A stretch of 35,407 nucleotides of DNA from Myroides marinus. Its GTDB lineage: Bacteria > Bacteroidota > Bacteroidia > Flavobacteriales > Flavobacteriaceae. The DNA is taken from contig NZ_FNYS01000031.1 in NCBI RefSeq assembly GCF_900109075.1, positions 1 through 35,407 of the forward strand, read 5' to 3'. Each line of letters opens with the position of its first letter. Positions within the stretch are counted from its first letter, which is position 1. The notes beneath the pieces were generated by a model. That model was not told the origin of the DNA and made no database searches. It saw only the letters and a list, made by a program, of their open reading frames with translations. The position numbers were made by a program, and so were the translations under genes. Positions 8,425-15,980 of this stretch are shown piece after piece.

Positions 8425-9318
8425 ATGAAACAGGCTACTGTATTAGAATCTATCGAACAATCTTCATCTACTAGTGGATGGATTAATGGATTTATAGGAG
8501 TATTATTATTTAGTGGATCAATGCCTGCTACTAAAGTGGCTGTATTAGAATTAGATCCCATATTTGTCACTACGGCTAGAGCAGCTATTGCTGGTGTATT
8601 AGCACTTATTTGTCTATTGGCATTTAAAGAAAAAAGACCGACTAAAGCTCAGTTAATGCCTTTAGCTATAGTAGCTGTAGGTGGAGTAATAGGTTTTCCT
8701 TTATTATCAGCACTAGCATTACAACATATTACCTCTGCTCACTCATTAGTTTACTTAGGTATATTACCTATGAGTACAGCTGTATTTGCAGTATTAAGAG
8801 GTGGTGAGAAACCAAAGTCTATCTTCTGGTTATTCTCTATACTAGGAAGTCTTATTGTTATAGGATTTGCAGTGCTTCAAGGAGGTACTAGCTCTCCTGT
8901 AGGAAATGTGCTAATGCTTATCGCTATCCTATTATGTGGATTAAGTTATGCTGAAGGAGCTAAACTATCTAAGTCTTTAGGTGGATGGCAAGTGATCTCA
9001 TGGGCTGTAGTATTATCACTACCAATATCACTACCTATGATGTTCTTAACAGCACCGTCTCACCCTGAGTTAATCAGTACTAATGCGTGGGTAGGTGTAG
9101 CTTATCTAGGAGTATTCAGTATGTTTATTGGATTTGTATTCTGGTATAAAGGTTTAGCTCAAGGAGGTATTGCATCTGTAGGACAATTACAATTGCTTCA
9201 ACCATTTTTCGGGTTAGCATTAGCTGCCTCTCTATTAAACGAACACGTAAGCTCAAATATGATATTAGTTACGGTAGGAGTTATCCTATGTGTAGCTGGA
9301 AGTAAAAAATTCGGCTAG
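8425..9318 (+). CDS. EamA/DMT-family inner-membrane transporter
   Basis: This 297-residue protein is made almost wholly of hydrophobic segments, about ten helices, in the two-repeat EamA architecture. The first repeat covers about residues 17-150 (TKVAVLELDPIFVTTARAA is a family hallmark) and the second about 160-295 (ending near QLLQPFFGLALAASLLNE). EamA proteins export amino acids, nucleosides or other metabolites. The gene is divergently paired with the MocR regulator, which suggests that the regulator senses the exported metabolite or a vitamin B6-linked signal and controls this exporter. Substrate is unknown. Confidence 0.85.
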   Translation: MKQATVLESIEQSSSTSGWINGFIGVLLFSGSMPATKVAVLELDPIFVTTARAAIAGVLALICLLAFKEKRPTKAQLMPLAIVAVGGVIGFPLLSALALQHITSAHSLVYLGILPMSTAVFAVLRGGEKPKSIFWLFSILGSLIVIGFAVLQGGTSSPVGNVLMLIAILLCGLSYAEGAKLSKSLGGWQVISWAVVLSLPISLPMMFLTAPSHPELISTNAWVGVAYLGVFSMFIGFVFWYKGLAQGGIASVGQLQLLQPFFGLALAASLLNEHVSSNMILVTVGVILCVAGSKKFG

Positions 9319-9344
9319 TAACACCCCAATGATTAGTTAGCCCT

Positions 9345-9409
9345 AACAGTGTAGAATGCACTAAAAGAAATCACCTTACTTTAGCCCCGATATTCTACAC
9401 TGTTTTTTA
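9345..9409 (+). terminator. Terminator with long loop after the EamA gene
   Basis: AACAGTGTAGAAT (9345-9357) pairs perfectly with ATTCTACACTGTT (9392-9404), followed by a T-run. The 34-nt loop is unusually long for a simple terminator and may fold further. Confidence 0.65.
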
Positions 9410-9449
9410 AAAGAATATATTACACCTTTTAAACACACACAACTAAAAC

Positions 9450-9495
9450 AAAAAAGTGAAGATCTCTCTTCACTTTTTTTATTGAATATACTTTC
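9450..9495. terminator. Bidirectional terminator, copy 1 of a duplicated 46-bp block
   Basis: The stem GTGAAGA-tctc-TCTTCAC is flanked by A and T runs, so it can work on both strands. It lies 25 bp beyond the stop of the minus-strand AraC gene. All 46 bases recur exactly at 13884-13929, also just downstream of a minus-strand gene. Confidence 0.8.
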
Positions 9496-9519
9496 TTTTT
9501 TTATTCAAAACTGAAATAA

Positions 9520-10452
9520 TTAGAACTGAACAAAATTTCCACTCTTTACATCTTTAGGTAATTCATTAAACTTTCGTTTAAAAGCTGCAGTAAAATGTGT
9601 TGGATTCTTATACCCTACTTGCTGTGCAATATCAGCTATAGACAAATCTTGTTCTATCAATAGTTTCTGACTTAACATCATACGCTCTTCATACAAATGG
9701 TTAAATACTGTGGTAGAAAACAACTCTCTAAAACCCTTCTTTAATTTAAACTCGTTAATACCTGCTAAACGAGACAAATCTCTTATGGAATAAGGCGTTT
9801 GTAAATTATTACTCACTAATTCTCTAACGTAATAAAGTTTATCTATATCACTTCTAGTCAATGCTCCACCACATAAATCATACTTGTACTCTACTTGATT
9901 CTGAATCACGAGTAAAAGTATTTCTACAATCTTAGCTTCGACATAAATCTTCTTCATCATACCATCATAATTGTTATTTACTAAATCGTACAACAATCTT
10001 TTCATTTCTGGTTGAATCATCAAATTAGAAGAAAAAGAGCTTTCTCTTTCGCTATACAGAGACTTACCAAAATCTCCTAACAATTCTAAATCTCCATGAA
10101 ATATATGTTCTAAGTAAGATATGGTTAACTCAATACCTATAGCACTATAGTTACCTTCTACAGGATTAAATGCCAATAGTCCATCTATATGAGGTAAATG
10201 AAAGAAACTAAAACGTCCTGTCGAAGTATTAACACGTTGTTTCTTATTAGACTGATAAAAGTGATCTCCTTGAAACAAAAAGAAAAGTTCTATATGCTTT
10301 TGCTCTCTCAGGACTTCCTTTTGTTGTTTAGTTTTATGTTGTAGTGATACATGATCGATATGCAATCCATCCATATCTAACAATTGTATATTGCCTTTTA
10401 TTCCATGACTAGCATAATTATCTCCAACATTTATAATTGTTTCTTTTATCAT
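9520..10452 (-). CDS. AraC-family regulator, PchR-like
   Basis: This 310-residue protein has a C-terminal AraC double HTH (about residues 205-305). The segments YSIRDLSRLAGINEFKLKKGFRELF and LSIADIAQQVGYKNPTHFTAAFKRKF are the two recognition units. The INEFKLKKGFRELF wording is characteristic of PchR, the activator of ferric-pyochelin uptake genes. The N-terminal 200 residues are a PchR-type sensor region without membrane segments. The gene lies between the two arms of the siderophore locus and next to a second AraC gene. I infer that it senses a ferric siderophore in the cytoplasm and activates the receptor operon through the 21-bp phased repeats. Which of the two regulators does so is not resolved. 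Confidence 0.85.
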   Translation of the reverse strand: MIKETIINVGDNYASHGIKGNIQLLDMDGLHIDHVSLQHKTKQQKEVLREQKHIELFFLFQGDHFYQSNKKQRVNTSTGRFSFFHLPHIDGLLAFNPVEGNYSAIGIELTISYLEHIFHGDLELLGDFGKSLYSERESSFSSNLMIQPEMKRLLYDLVNNNYDGMMKKIYVEAKIVEILLLVIQNQVEYKYDLCGGALTRSDIDKLYYVRELVSNNLQTPYSIRDLSRLAGINEFKLKKGFRELFSTTVFNHLYEERMMLSQKLLIEQDLSIADIAQQVGYKNPTHFTAAFKRKFNELPKDVKSGNFVQF

Positions 10453-10505
10453 GATACTAAACTAAGGGTTAATACGTCACTAAGAGACTCTTCATAATTC
10501 GTAGG

Positions 10506-10513
10506 CAAAGGTA
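10506..10513 (-). promoter_or_regulatory. -7 box for the first AraC gene
   Basis: TACCTTTG on the minus strand, 54 bases upstream of the ATG, fits the TAnnTTTG consensus. No clear TTG is seen at the -33 spacing. Confidence 0.45.
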
Positions 10514-10560
10514 AACAAAAAGCATACATTATTTTAACTCACTCTAAATAGCGTGCTATT

Positions 10561-11553
10561 TTATGTCAAAGATTTCTTCTTCTGAATTAAAATGCTTGGA
10601 GCTATATTATACTTTTTTTTAAATGCAATCGTAAAGTGCTGTGGATATTCATAATGAAGTAGCTCTGCTACTTTGTTGACAGAAAACTTCTGCGAAGCTA
10701 AAAGCTGATAAGCGTATTCAAACCGTAAATCTCTAATATATTTAATCAAAGAAGAATGGTAATACTTCTTAAAATACTTCTTTAGCTTATACTCATTGAT
10801 ATAAAAACGTTGACTCAACATAGAAAATGTAATCTCCTGTAAAAAGTGATTATCTATCCATGTCTTTATATGTAACAACTTATCTGCATCACTCATTGAC
10901 TTAACATTCTCTAAAGGTGCAACTACTCTATCCAAACTTTCTTGTACACTTAACAATAACAGTTCGATAATCTTAGTCTCTAAATAAACTTGTTTTAAGT
11001 CTGGATGTATATCGTTCTGTAAAATCATCAATAATAACTGATGTATCTCTATCGAAATAACCTTAGCTTGAGAAAATAAAGTAACCATTTTTCCTTTTTT
11101 AATAAGCTCTATAAATGGAAGTAAAACAGGTAGTTTATCTTGAACCAATTGAGTAAAATAAGCCTCGTCAAAAATTACTTCTACTACTTTACGATTAGTC
11201 TTGTATTTTAAATATCCTTTCGCTTTAGGTACATAAATAAGGTTAAAACAATCCTGAGGTACCTCTATTTGTTGCTTTGCTTTACTATCTGTAAAACAAG
11301 AATAGCCTTCTAATTCAAACATTAACTTAAAAGTATTCTGAGGATTATCTATAGGAACTTTTACTTCTTTAGGAATAGTCCACTCTCCATAAGAAACTAT
11401 AAACCCTGGATGATCAATAAACTTTTGTTTAATCGGTATATGCTTAAACACAAACTGTCCATAACGCTCCTTATACAACTCACTGCTTCCCCACTCTATC
11501 CGGTTGGGAATACTCTTTAAAACTTCTTGATATTGCTGATATAAAAGACTCAT
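10561..11553 (-). CDS. AraC-family regulator, PchR-like (second copy)
   Basis: This 330-residue protein has a C-terminal AraC HTH pair (about 230-325), seen as ITFSMLSQRFYINEYKLKKYFKKYY and FSVNKVAELLHYEYPQHFTIAFKKKY. It is a diverged paralogue of the neighbouring regulator (same INExKLKK motif, same length class), not a recent duplicate. The two genes are in the same direction, 108 bp apart, each with its own promoter. It is divergent from the PepSY/binding-lipoprotein operon (167 bp between starts), so it probably controls that arm, itself, or both. An inverted repeat resembling half-sites of the receptor operator overlaps its transcription start. Ligand unknown; siderophore response is inferred. 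Confidence 0.85.
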   Translation of the reverse strand: MSLLYQQYQEVLKSIPNRIEWGSSELYKERYGQFVFKHIPIKQKFIDHPGFIVSYGEWTIPKEVKVPIDNPQNTFKLMFELEGYSCFTDSKAKQQIEVPQDCFNLIYVPKAKGYLKYKTNRKVVEVIFDEAYFTQLVQDKLPVLLPFIELIKKGKMVTLFSQAKVISIEIHQLLLMILQNDIHPDLKQVYLETKIIELLLLSVQESLDRVVAPLENVKSMSDADKLLHIKTWIDNHFLQEITFSMLSQRFYINEYKLKKYFKKYYHSSLIKYIRDLRFEYAYQLLASQKFSVNKVAELLHYEYPQHFTIAFKKKYNIAPSILIQKKKSLT

Positions 11554-11575
11554 AACTCGTAGGTTTATAAATACG

Positions 11576-11625
11576 TTTTGCGTAGATACTGACGCAAAAT
11601 TACAACTATTTTCGCATCACAACAA
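11576..11625 (-). promoter_or_regulatory. Promoter of second AraC gene with overlapping inverted repeat
   Basis: On the minus strand a TTG (11623-11625) lies 20 bases from the -7 box TAATTTTG (11595-11602), a near-ideal Bacteroidota promoter. The inverted repeat TTTTGCGT (11576-11583) / ACGCAAAA (11592-11599) covers the -7 box and start site. Its right arm reads TTTTGCGTCA on the minus strand, close to the TTTTGGCGTCA of the receptor operator. Autorepression is a reasonable inference. Confidence 0.6.
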
Positions 11626-11719
11626 TTTGAATTAAATCTAAATAACTTTTAAACACCATAGTTACAAAGGCTTTGTTATCTAAACAAGTACATACTATAA
11701 CTATGTTTCTATTCATCTT

Positions 11720-12865
11720 ATGAAAAAAAAAGGTAAGTCTACATTCTCTAAAATTATTGCTTGGCTACATTTATGGCCTAGTATAGTAGCAGGATTAATA
11801 CTAGTATTTGTTTCTCTTACAGGAACTATAATAGTATATGGTGATGAGATAATGCAATGGTCTGCAGGTAAAGAAGCCCTTTATGTAAAACCTGAAGGGA
11901 AGCCTCTAAAAATAGATGAAATAACATCTATCCATAAAGAAAAGTTCCCAGGAGAGAGTTTCTCTTATATCATAGTAGATAAAGATCCTACTAAAAGTTG
12001 GATTATCAACTCTGCTAACTTAAAAAACAGAAAACTAACTCTTATCTACATTAATCCTTATACAGGAGAAATACTAAAACAAGATAAGACCATCGGCTTC
12101 TTTTATATCATGGCTCATGTGCACTCAAACCTATTAATGGGAAAAACGGGTGGATGGATTGTTGCAATATCTACGATTGTATTTGTACTTAGTACCTTAA
12201 CGGGATTAGTGCTGTGGTGGCCTAAAAAATGGACAAAAGCGACTAGAGATAGTAGTTTTAAAATCAAATGGAAAGCTAGATTTAAGCGTCTAAACTACGA
12301 CTTACACAACGTTTTTGGGTTCTATAGTGCTATCATTTGCTTTTTGCTAGGTATGACTGGATTGTTGATTTTCTTTAGTCCTTTAATGAAAGGAACTATA
12401 AGTCTATTTGGTGGAGAGGGAAAGATGTGGTTTTATACCCTACAAGACTACCCAAGAGATCAAGAGGCTACAAAAGATATGGCTTACTATGATACCAATG
12501 AGTTAATCCAAAAGGCCTTTGACCTTCATCCAGACAAAAAGATTATACGTATATGGACCTATAACTATGATAACGTTAGTATATATCCTTTTTTCTTAGG
12601 AACAAATGCAGGTTTAAAAAGTGAGGAAGGAAAAGAAGCATTGTACTTTGACAAATTCACTGGACAAATCGTAAACGACGGACATAAACAAAAGATTTAT
12701 GATAAAGTAGATAACCTAGTTTGGCAAATTCACATGGGACAATGGTGGGGCCAATTAGGTAAATTCTCTACTTTCTTAGCTGGACTAATAGCTACTACTC
12801 TACCTATTACAGGGTTCTTAGTGTGGTGGGGTCGCCGAAAAAAGAAATCAAAAACTAAAAACTAG
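11720..12865 (+). CDS. PepSY-associated inner-membrane protein, XusC-like
   Basis: This 381-residue protein has four membrane segments (about 16-40, 140-165, 195-220, 345-370) with periplasmic PepSY-type domains between, the PF03929 layout. Conserved membrane-edge histidines are visible: AWLHLWPS, MAHVHSNL, YDLHNVFG and WQIHMGQWWG. Several such proteins reduce or process ferric siderophores at the inner membrane, and in Bacteroides XusC is the PepSY partner of XusA and XusB. It forms an operon with the FecB-like lipoprotein gene (7 bp gap) and is divergent from an AraC gene. A role in releasing iron from the siderophore or in energising import is inferred. An inverted repeat CATAGTTA/TAACTATG (11657-11664 and 11698-11705) lies in its promoter region. 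Confidence 0.85.
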   Translation: MKKKGKSTFSKIIAWLHLWPSIVAGLILVFVSLTGTIIVYGDEIMQWSAGKEALYVKPEGKPLKIDEITSIHKEKFPGESFSYIIVDKDPTKSWIINSANLKNRKLTLIYINPYTGEILKQDKTIGFFYIMAHVHSNLLMGKTGGWIVAISTIVFVLSTLTGLVLWWPKKWTKATRDSSFKIKWKARFKRLNYDLHNVFGFYSAIICFLLGMTGLLIFFSPLMKGTISLFGGEGKMWFYTLQDYPRDQEATKDMAYYDTNELIQKAFDLHPDKKIIRIWTYNYDNVSIYPFFLGTNAGLKSEEGKEALYFDKFTGQIVNDGHKQKIYDKVDNLVWQIHMGQWWGQLGKFSTFLAGLIATTLPITGFLVWWGRRKKKSKTKN

Positions 12866-12872
12866 TACTATC

Positions 12873-13805
12873 ATGAAAAAACAATTTATTGTATTTGCAC
12901 TATTAACTATCGCTATCACAAGTTGTAAACAACATAGTGAACGAGCAACCTTAGAAAACTTCATCGAAGTAGAAAATAATGGTCATACAATTCAAGTACC
13001 TATAAAACCTAAAAATGTAGCTGTGCTAGAACGTGGAGTTATGGAAAATATGGATGAATTAGGTGTTCCGTTTCAAGGAATGGCTAAAGAATTCACCCCT
13101 AAATATCTAGCTCATTTAGAGAAAGACAAAAGTATCGCTGATTTAGGTGCTGTATTCAAACCTAATTTTGATGCGGTAAGTCATCTTAGTCCCGACCTAA
13201 TTTTTATGGATAATGCTTTTCCTGCTGATTATGATGAAATGATTAAAATAGGAACTACACTAATGTTAGGTATTCCTAATAAAGGAGATAATTACCTAAA
13301 ATACATACAAGATAATCTAACATTATTAGGCAAAATATATGAAATAGAGCCTAAAGCAGAAACATTAGCTAAAGATTTAGATACACGTGTAAAACAATTA
13401 AAGAGTCTAGTAGCAACGAGTAATGATAAAGCTATGCTTATCATACACTCAGAAGGTAGTTTCCGTCTATTTGACGAAAATACTCGTTATGGGTTTATTT
13501 TTAAAGATTTTGGGGTTAAGAGCGCTACTAACATTACAACAGAAATAGCTAATAATCATGGGCAAATCATCAATAGTGAGTTCATCTTAGAACACAACCC
13601 TGATATTCTATTTATCATTGACCGTGATGCTATTGTACAAAATACAGATCAACCAGTGCGTATTAGTAATGCATTACTAGAAAAAACAAACGCTTTTAAA
13701 AACAACAAAGTAATATACTTAAATCCTGATGCTTGGTTTTTATCAGGTTCTGGAGCTACCTCATTTAAGATCTTCTTAGAGGATATCTCTAAAGGGTACA
13801 AATAA
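12873..13805 (+). CDS. Periplasmic siderophore-binding lipoprotein, FecB/FhuD/CeuE type
   Basis: The 310-residue protein has a lipobox ending at Cys18 (AITSC) and the class III periplasmic binding fold (PF01497). Typical landmarks are VPIKPKNVAVLERG, the AKEFTPKYL loop, the helix-start SPDLIFMDN and the C-terminal KVIYLNPDAWFLSGSGATSF. CeuE/YclQ-like proteins bind catecholate ferric siderophores, and the phrase near the C-terminus is typical of that subgroup. No FepD/FepG-type permease is in the window, so it may hand its cargo to the YbtPQ-like transporter or to a permease elsewhere. KQHSERA after the cysteine is not acidic, so retention in the periplasm is more likely than surface display. 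Confidence 0.85.
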   Translation: MKKQFIVFALLTIAITSCKQHSERATLENFIEVENNGHTIQVPIKPKNVAVLERGVMENMDELGVPFQGMAKEFTPKYLAHLEKDKSIADLGAVFKPNFDAVSHLSPDLIFMDNAFPADYDEMIKIGTTLMLGIPNKGDNYLKYIQDNLTLLGKIYEIEPKAETLAKDLDTRVKQLKSLVATSNDKAMLIIHSEGSFRLFDENTRYGFIFKDFGVKSATNITTEIANNHGQIINSEFILEHNPDILFIIDRDAIVQNTDQPVRISNALLEKTNAFKNNKVIYLNPDAWFLSGSGATSFKIFLEDISKGYK

Positions 13806-13831
13806 AACACCACCGACAACCATATAAGCAA

Positions 13832-13869
13832 AAATAAGGCTCTTAATTCTAGAATTAAGAGCCTTATTT
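13832..13869. terminator. 38-bp perfect palindrome, bidirectional terminator
   Basis: Every base from 13832 to 13869 pairs with its mirror partner (arms AAATAAGGCTCTTAATTCT). It ends the binding-lipoprotein operon. Confidence 0.85.
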
Positions 13870-13883
13870 ATTACTATCACACA

Positions 13884-13929
13884 AAAAAAGTGAAGATCTC
13901 TCTTCACTTTTTTTATTGAATATACTTTC
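13884..13929. terminator. Bidirectional terminator, copy 2 of the duplicated 46-bp block
   Basis: This block is identical over 46 bases to 9450-9495. Here it ends the ecotin gene on the minus strand, starting two bases beyond the stop codon. The identity continues into the non-hairpin bases ATTGAATATACTTTC, so it is more than a shared hairpin. Confidence 0.8.
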
Positions 13930-13931
13930 GT

Positions 13932-14429
13932 TTATTTCTTTCTTCTTACTTCGCTAGCTTGGTATTCATCACCATCAGTAGTGTAGATTTTAAATCTTAC
14001 TTCATACTCTTCTGGTACATAAACTACGATAGGTAATTTACCGTTATAACGAGCTAACTCAGGTTGTCCACTTACAAATGAATGCTTCTTAGCAGCATCA
14101 GGACAAGCCATCATAGTAGATACTACATCACCTTTAGTATTAAATACGTAGTAAGAATATCCCCATCCTTGTAGATCTTTTTGTTCTAATGTTCCTAGTA
14201 AACTAAAATGGTTACATCCGTCTACTTCCATCATCTTACCTACTGTAAATTCTATTTTCTTAGAATCATCTTTAGTAGAGTGTGGTACATCGATTACTAC
14301 TTGTTTATATCCTTTCTCTGGAGCAGGGAAAATAGATACATCTGTTCTTGTAATTGTTTGAGCCATAGTTGCTGTCATTAATCCAAAGAATGCTACGATT
14401 AAACTTAAAATTCTTTTCATTTCTTTCAT
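13932..14429 (-). CDS. eco: Ecotin, periplasmic serine-protease inhibitor
   Basis: This 165-residue protein has a signal peptide (cleavage after ATMA, about residue 23) and clear ecotin landmarks. FPAPEKGYKQVVIDVP matches the N-terminal strand, and LQGWGYSYYVFNTKGDVVSTMMACPD contains the reactive-site loop with the P1 methionine of STMMACPD. YNGKLPIVVYVPEEYEVRFKIY is the C-terminal dimer strand. The two cysteines (in DGCNH and MACPD) fit the conserved disulfide. Ecotin dimers block trypsin-, chymotrypsin- and elastase-like proteases and protect bacteria from host neutrophil elastase. ATG at 14420 is an alternative start. The gene stands alone between terminators. Confidence 0.93.
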   Translation of the reverse strand: MKEMKRILSLIVAFFGLMTATMAQTITRTDVSIFPAPEKGYKQVVIDVPHSTKDDSKKIEFTVGKMMEVDGCNHFSLLGTLEQKDLQGWGYSYYVFNTKGDVVSTMMACPDAAKKHSFVSGQPELARYNGKLPIVVYVPEEYEVRFKIYTTDGDEYQASEVRRKK

Positions 14430-14613
14430 TTTTTTTATTGAAGTAGGGATAACTATTAATCATATTATCATCTACTTCTTGTTATTTATAGCAATTTACA
14501 AAAATGTCGCAAACTACGATGTTAAATAATCCTTTTTTAAACGTTAAACCTAAGATAGATAATAGCTCTATCCTTTATTTACTAGTCTATTACGTAAAAT
14601 AAGGGCATAAAAA

Positions 14614-14642
14614 AACACAAGTAATAAACTATTACTTGTGTT
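14614..14642. terminator. Terminator after the cytidylyltransferase gene
   Basis: AACACAAGTAAT and ATTACTTGTGTT form a 12-bp stem, and on the minus strand a T-run follows. Confidence 0.8.
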
Positions 14643-14667
14643 ATATCTATATAAGTTTTTAAACTTC

Positions 14668-15102
14668 TTAACCTAGTTTCACTAACTTACTATTCTCTTT
14701 ATCTGCAACTTCTTTTCTTAATGAGCTACTAGAGAAACGGTGATCTCTACTGTTATAGTACAATTCTATTCCTTTCTCTTCACAATACTTACGTCCAGTA
14801 AAGTTCTTGTCTTTATACTCATCTCCTAGAATACGTACATCTAATTTAAAAGATCTTAATATATCTTCTAAATCTTGTTCTGTAGCATAAGGTACAATCT
14901 CATCTACAAACTTGCACCCTTTAAGTTGGATATATCTCTCAACCACAGATTGAGTAGGTCTATTCTTCTCTGGTCTATCTAATGTAGGGTCTGTCTGTAA
15001 TCCTACGATTAAATAATCGCATTGACGTTTCGCATCCTCTAACATCTTCACGTGCCCTGCGTGCAATAAATCAAATGCACTAAAAGTTATTCCTATTTTC
15101 AT
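14668..15102 (-). CDS. Glycerol-3-phosphate cytidylyltransferase-like nucleotidyltransferase
   Basis: This is a small single-domain cytidylyltransferase (144 residues from this start). The nucleotide-binding HxGH motif is seen as DLLHAGHVKML near the N-terminus, and the RFSSSSLRKEV motif near the C-terminus matches the family's signature that closes the active site. VVERYIQLKGCKFVDEIVPY is the typical substrate-side segment. Family members (TagD and sugar-phosphate relatives) couple CTP or ATP to glycerol-3-phosphate or a similar phosphate, for cell-envelope polymers. The frame has another in-frame ATG at 15117; the later ATG matches where the first strand of the fold begins. It is followed by its own terminator and appears monocistronic. 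Exact substrate is unknown. Confidence 0.82.
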   Translation of the reverse strand: MKIGITFSAFDLLHAGHVKMLEDAKRQCDYLIVGLQTDPTLDRPEKNRPTQSVVERYIQLKGCKFVDEIVPYATEQDLEDILRSFKLDVRILGDEYKDKNFTGRKYCEEKGIELYYNSRDHRFSSSSLRKEVADKENSKLVKLG

Positions 15103-15117
15103 ACTTTTTATTTTCAT

Positions 15118-15572
15118 TTACTTTGTTTTCTTATAAACTACAACAAATTGCTGTCCACAAATACAAAGCTTATTTTACAATCTTTACTTCTTACTACTAT
15201 ATTCTAGTGTGCAAATTTAATTCTTTTATTCATTTTATGTTAAAATGAGTGTAAAAAAAGATGATAAAAACAAAATATTAAAACATTATTAAGCAACTTA
15301 TTTTGTATTAATTCTTTTCCTCTTGTTTTATCGCACAATAAAACACATAATATGTGTAGTTTATATAGCTAAGTATGTGCTATTTTTCTACAGCGCACCA
15401 CAGTTATCTACTCATATTAGTTATTAACATTCGCAAATATACATCCTATGTTTAATACTAAAATCCGGAATTCCGTAAACCTTGCATTTTATTGAGTAAA
15501 AAAATAATAAAACGATATTTTTTACAATTTGGATATATAGGTAATTCTTTAAAATCTGAAAAGAGAAGGAAG
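15118..15572. other. Gene-free AT-rich stretch
   Basis: No convincing ORF is seen on either strand. It contains a small palindrome (ACACATA/TATGTGT, 15351-15365) and long A/T runs. The part nearest 15118 must hold the promoter of the cytidylyltransferase gene. No clear TTG-N19-TAnnTTTG pair was found there. Confidence 0.5.
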
Positions 15573-15717
15573 AAAAAAACTGCAGCATAGAACCATTAGG
15601 GAAAAGATTTCATATGCTGCAGGTGGGGAATAATGTTATGAGATAATTCTCTAACACGTGTTTTGCATCGAGCTAGCTAGAATGCAAAACTCTCCGAATT
15701 AAATTTTGTTGTTTATG
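15573..15717 (-). ncRNA. Candidate structured small RNA, about 145 nt
   Basis: On the minus strand this stretch shows a promoter, a foldable body and an intrinsic terminator, but no ORF. Body: GGAGA (from 15691-15695) pairs with UCCCC (15625-15629) and closes a three-way junction. The junction holds hairpin GUUUUGCAU/AUGCAAAAC (15660-15668 with 15682-15690) and hairpin GUUAGAGA/UCUCAUAAC with one bulge (15635-15655). Terminator: CTGCAGCATA (15613-15622, minus) pairs with TATGCTGCAG (15580-15589), then seven Ts (15573-15579). A TTG-N19-TACTTTTA promoter lies just upstream. I do not recognise the family. 6S-Flavo and Flavo-1 are known flavobacterial RNAs to test against. A riboswitch is less likely because the next minus-strand gene is about 470 bp away. 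Confidence 0.65.
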
Positions 15718-15722
15718 TATTG

Positions 15723-15752
15723 TAAAAGTAGCTGTAGACATTGAATAATCAA
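15723..15752 (-). promoter_or_regulatory. Promoter of the candidate small RNA
   Basis: On the minus strand TTG (15750-15752), a 19-base spacer and TACTTTTA (15723-15730) match the Bacteroidota pattern, with A in place of the final G. The start would be near 15717. Confidence 0.6.
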
Positions 15753-15842
15753 TAATACTTTAGTATTAAATATTCGCAAAAATAATATTCACAAATATCT
15801 AAAAACAAGCATTTTATAACACACCCCATACTAAAGTATTAT
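15752..15842. repeat. 15-bp perfect inverted repeat flanking a regulatory region
   Basis: ATAATACTTTAGTAT (15752-15766) and ATACTAAAGTATTAT (15828-15842) are exact reverse complements, 61 bases apart. The left arm touches the -33 element of the small-RNA promoter. Dimeric regulator sites or a cruciform are possible. Confidence 0.6.
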
Positions 15843-15938
15843 ATAGATATCCCTATAAAAAAGGCGATTTTTAGAAGCTCCGTTTAAAAAAAACACTATT
15901 TGTCATATTTTTACAACCAACCAATATATTATTCTCTA

Positions 15939-15968
15939 TTTTTAATTATTTTTACACTATAATTCGCT
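15939..15968 (+). promoter_or_regulatory. Promoter element shared by the two 7TM-LuxR paralogues, copy 1
   Basis: This 30-base block 12 bases upstream of the ATG matches 17574-17603 at 26 of 30 positions. Both contain TTTTAC followed by CTATAATTC. The TATAAT looks like a -10 box and not the usual TAnnTTTG of this phylum. Confidence 0.5.
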
Positions 15969-15980
15969 GAATAACATAAC

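Noticed and set aside
15580..15695. Reading the structured region at 15.6 kb as a plus-strand RNA
   Set aside because: The hairpins fold on either strand, but only the minus strand ends with a T-run after the last stem and has a well-spaced promoter.
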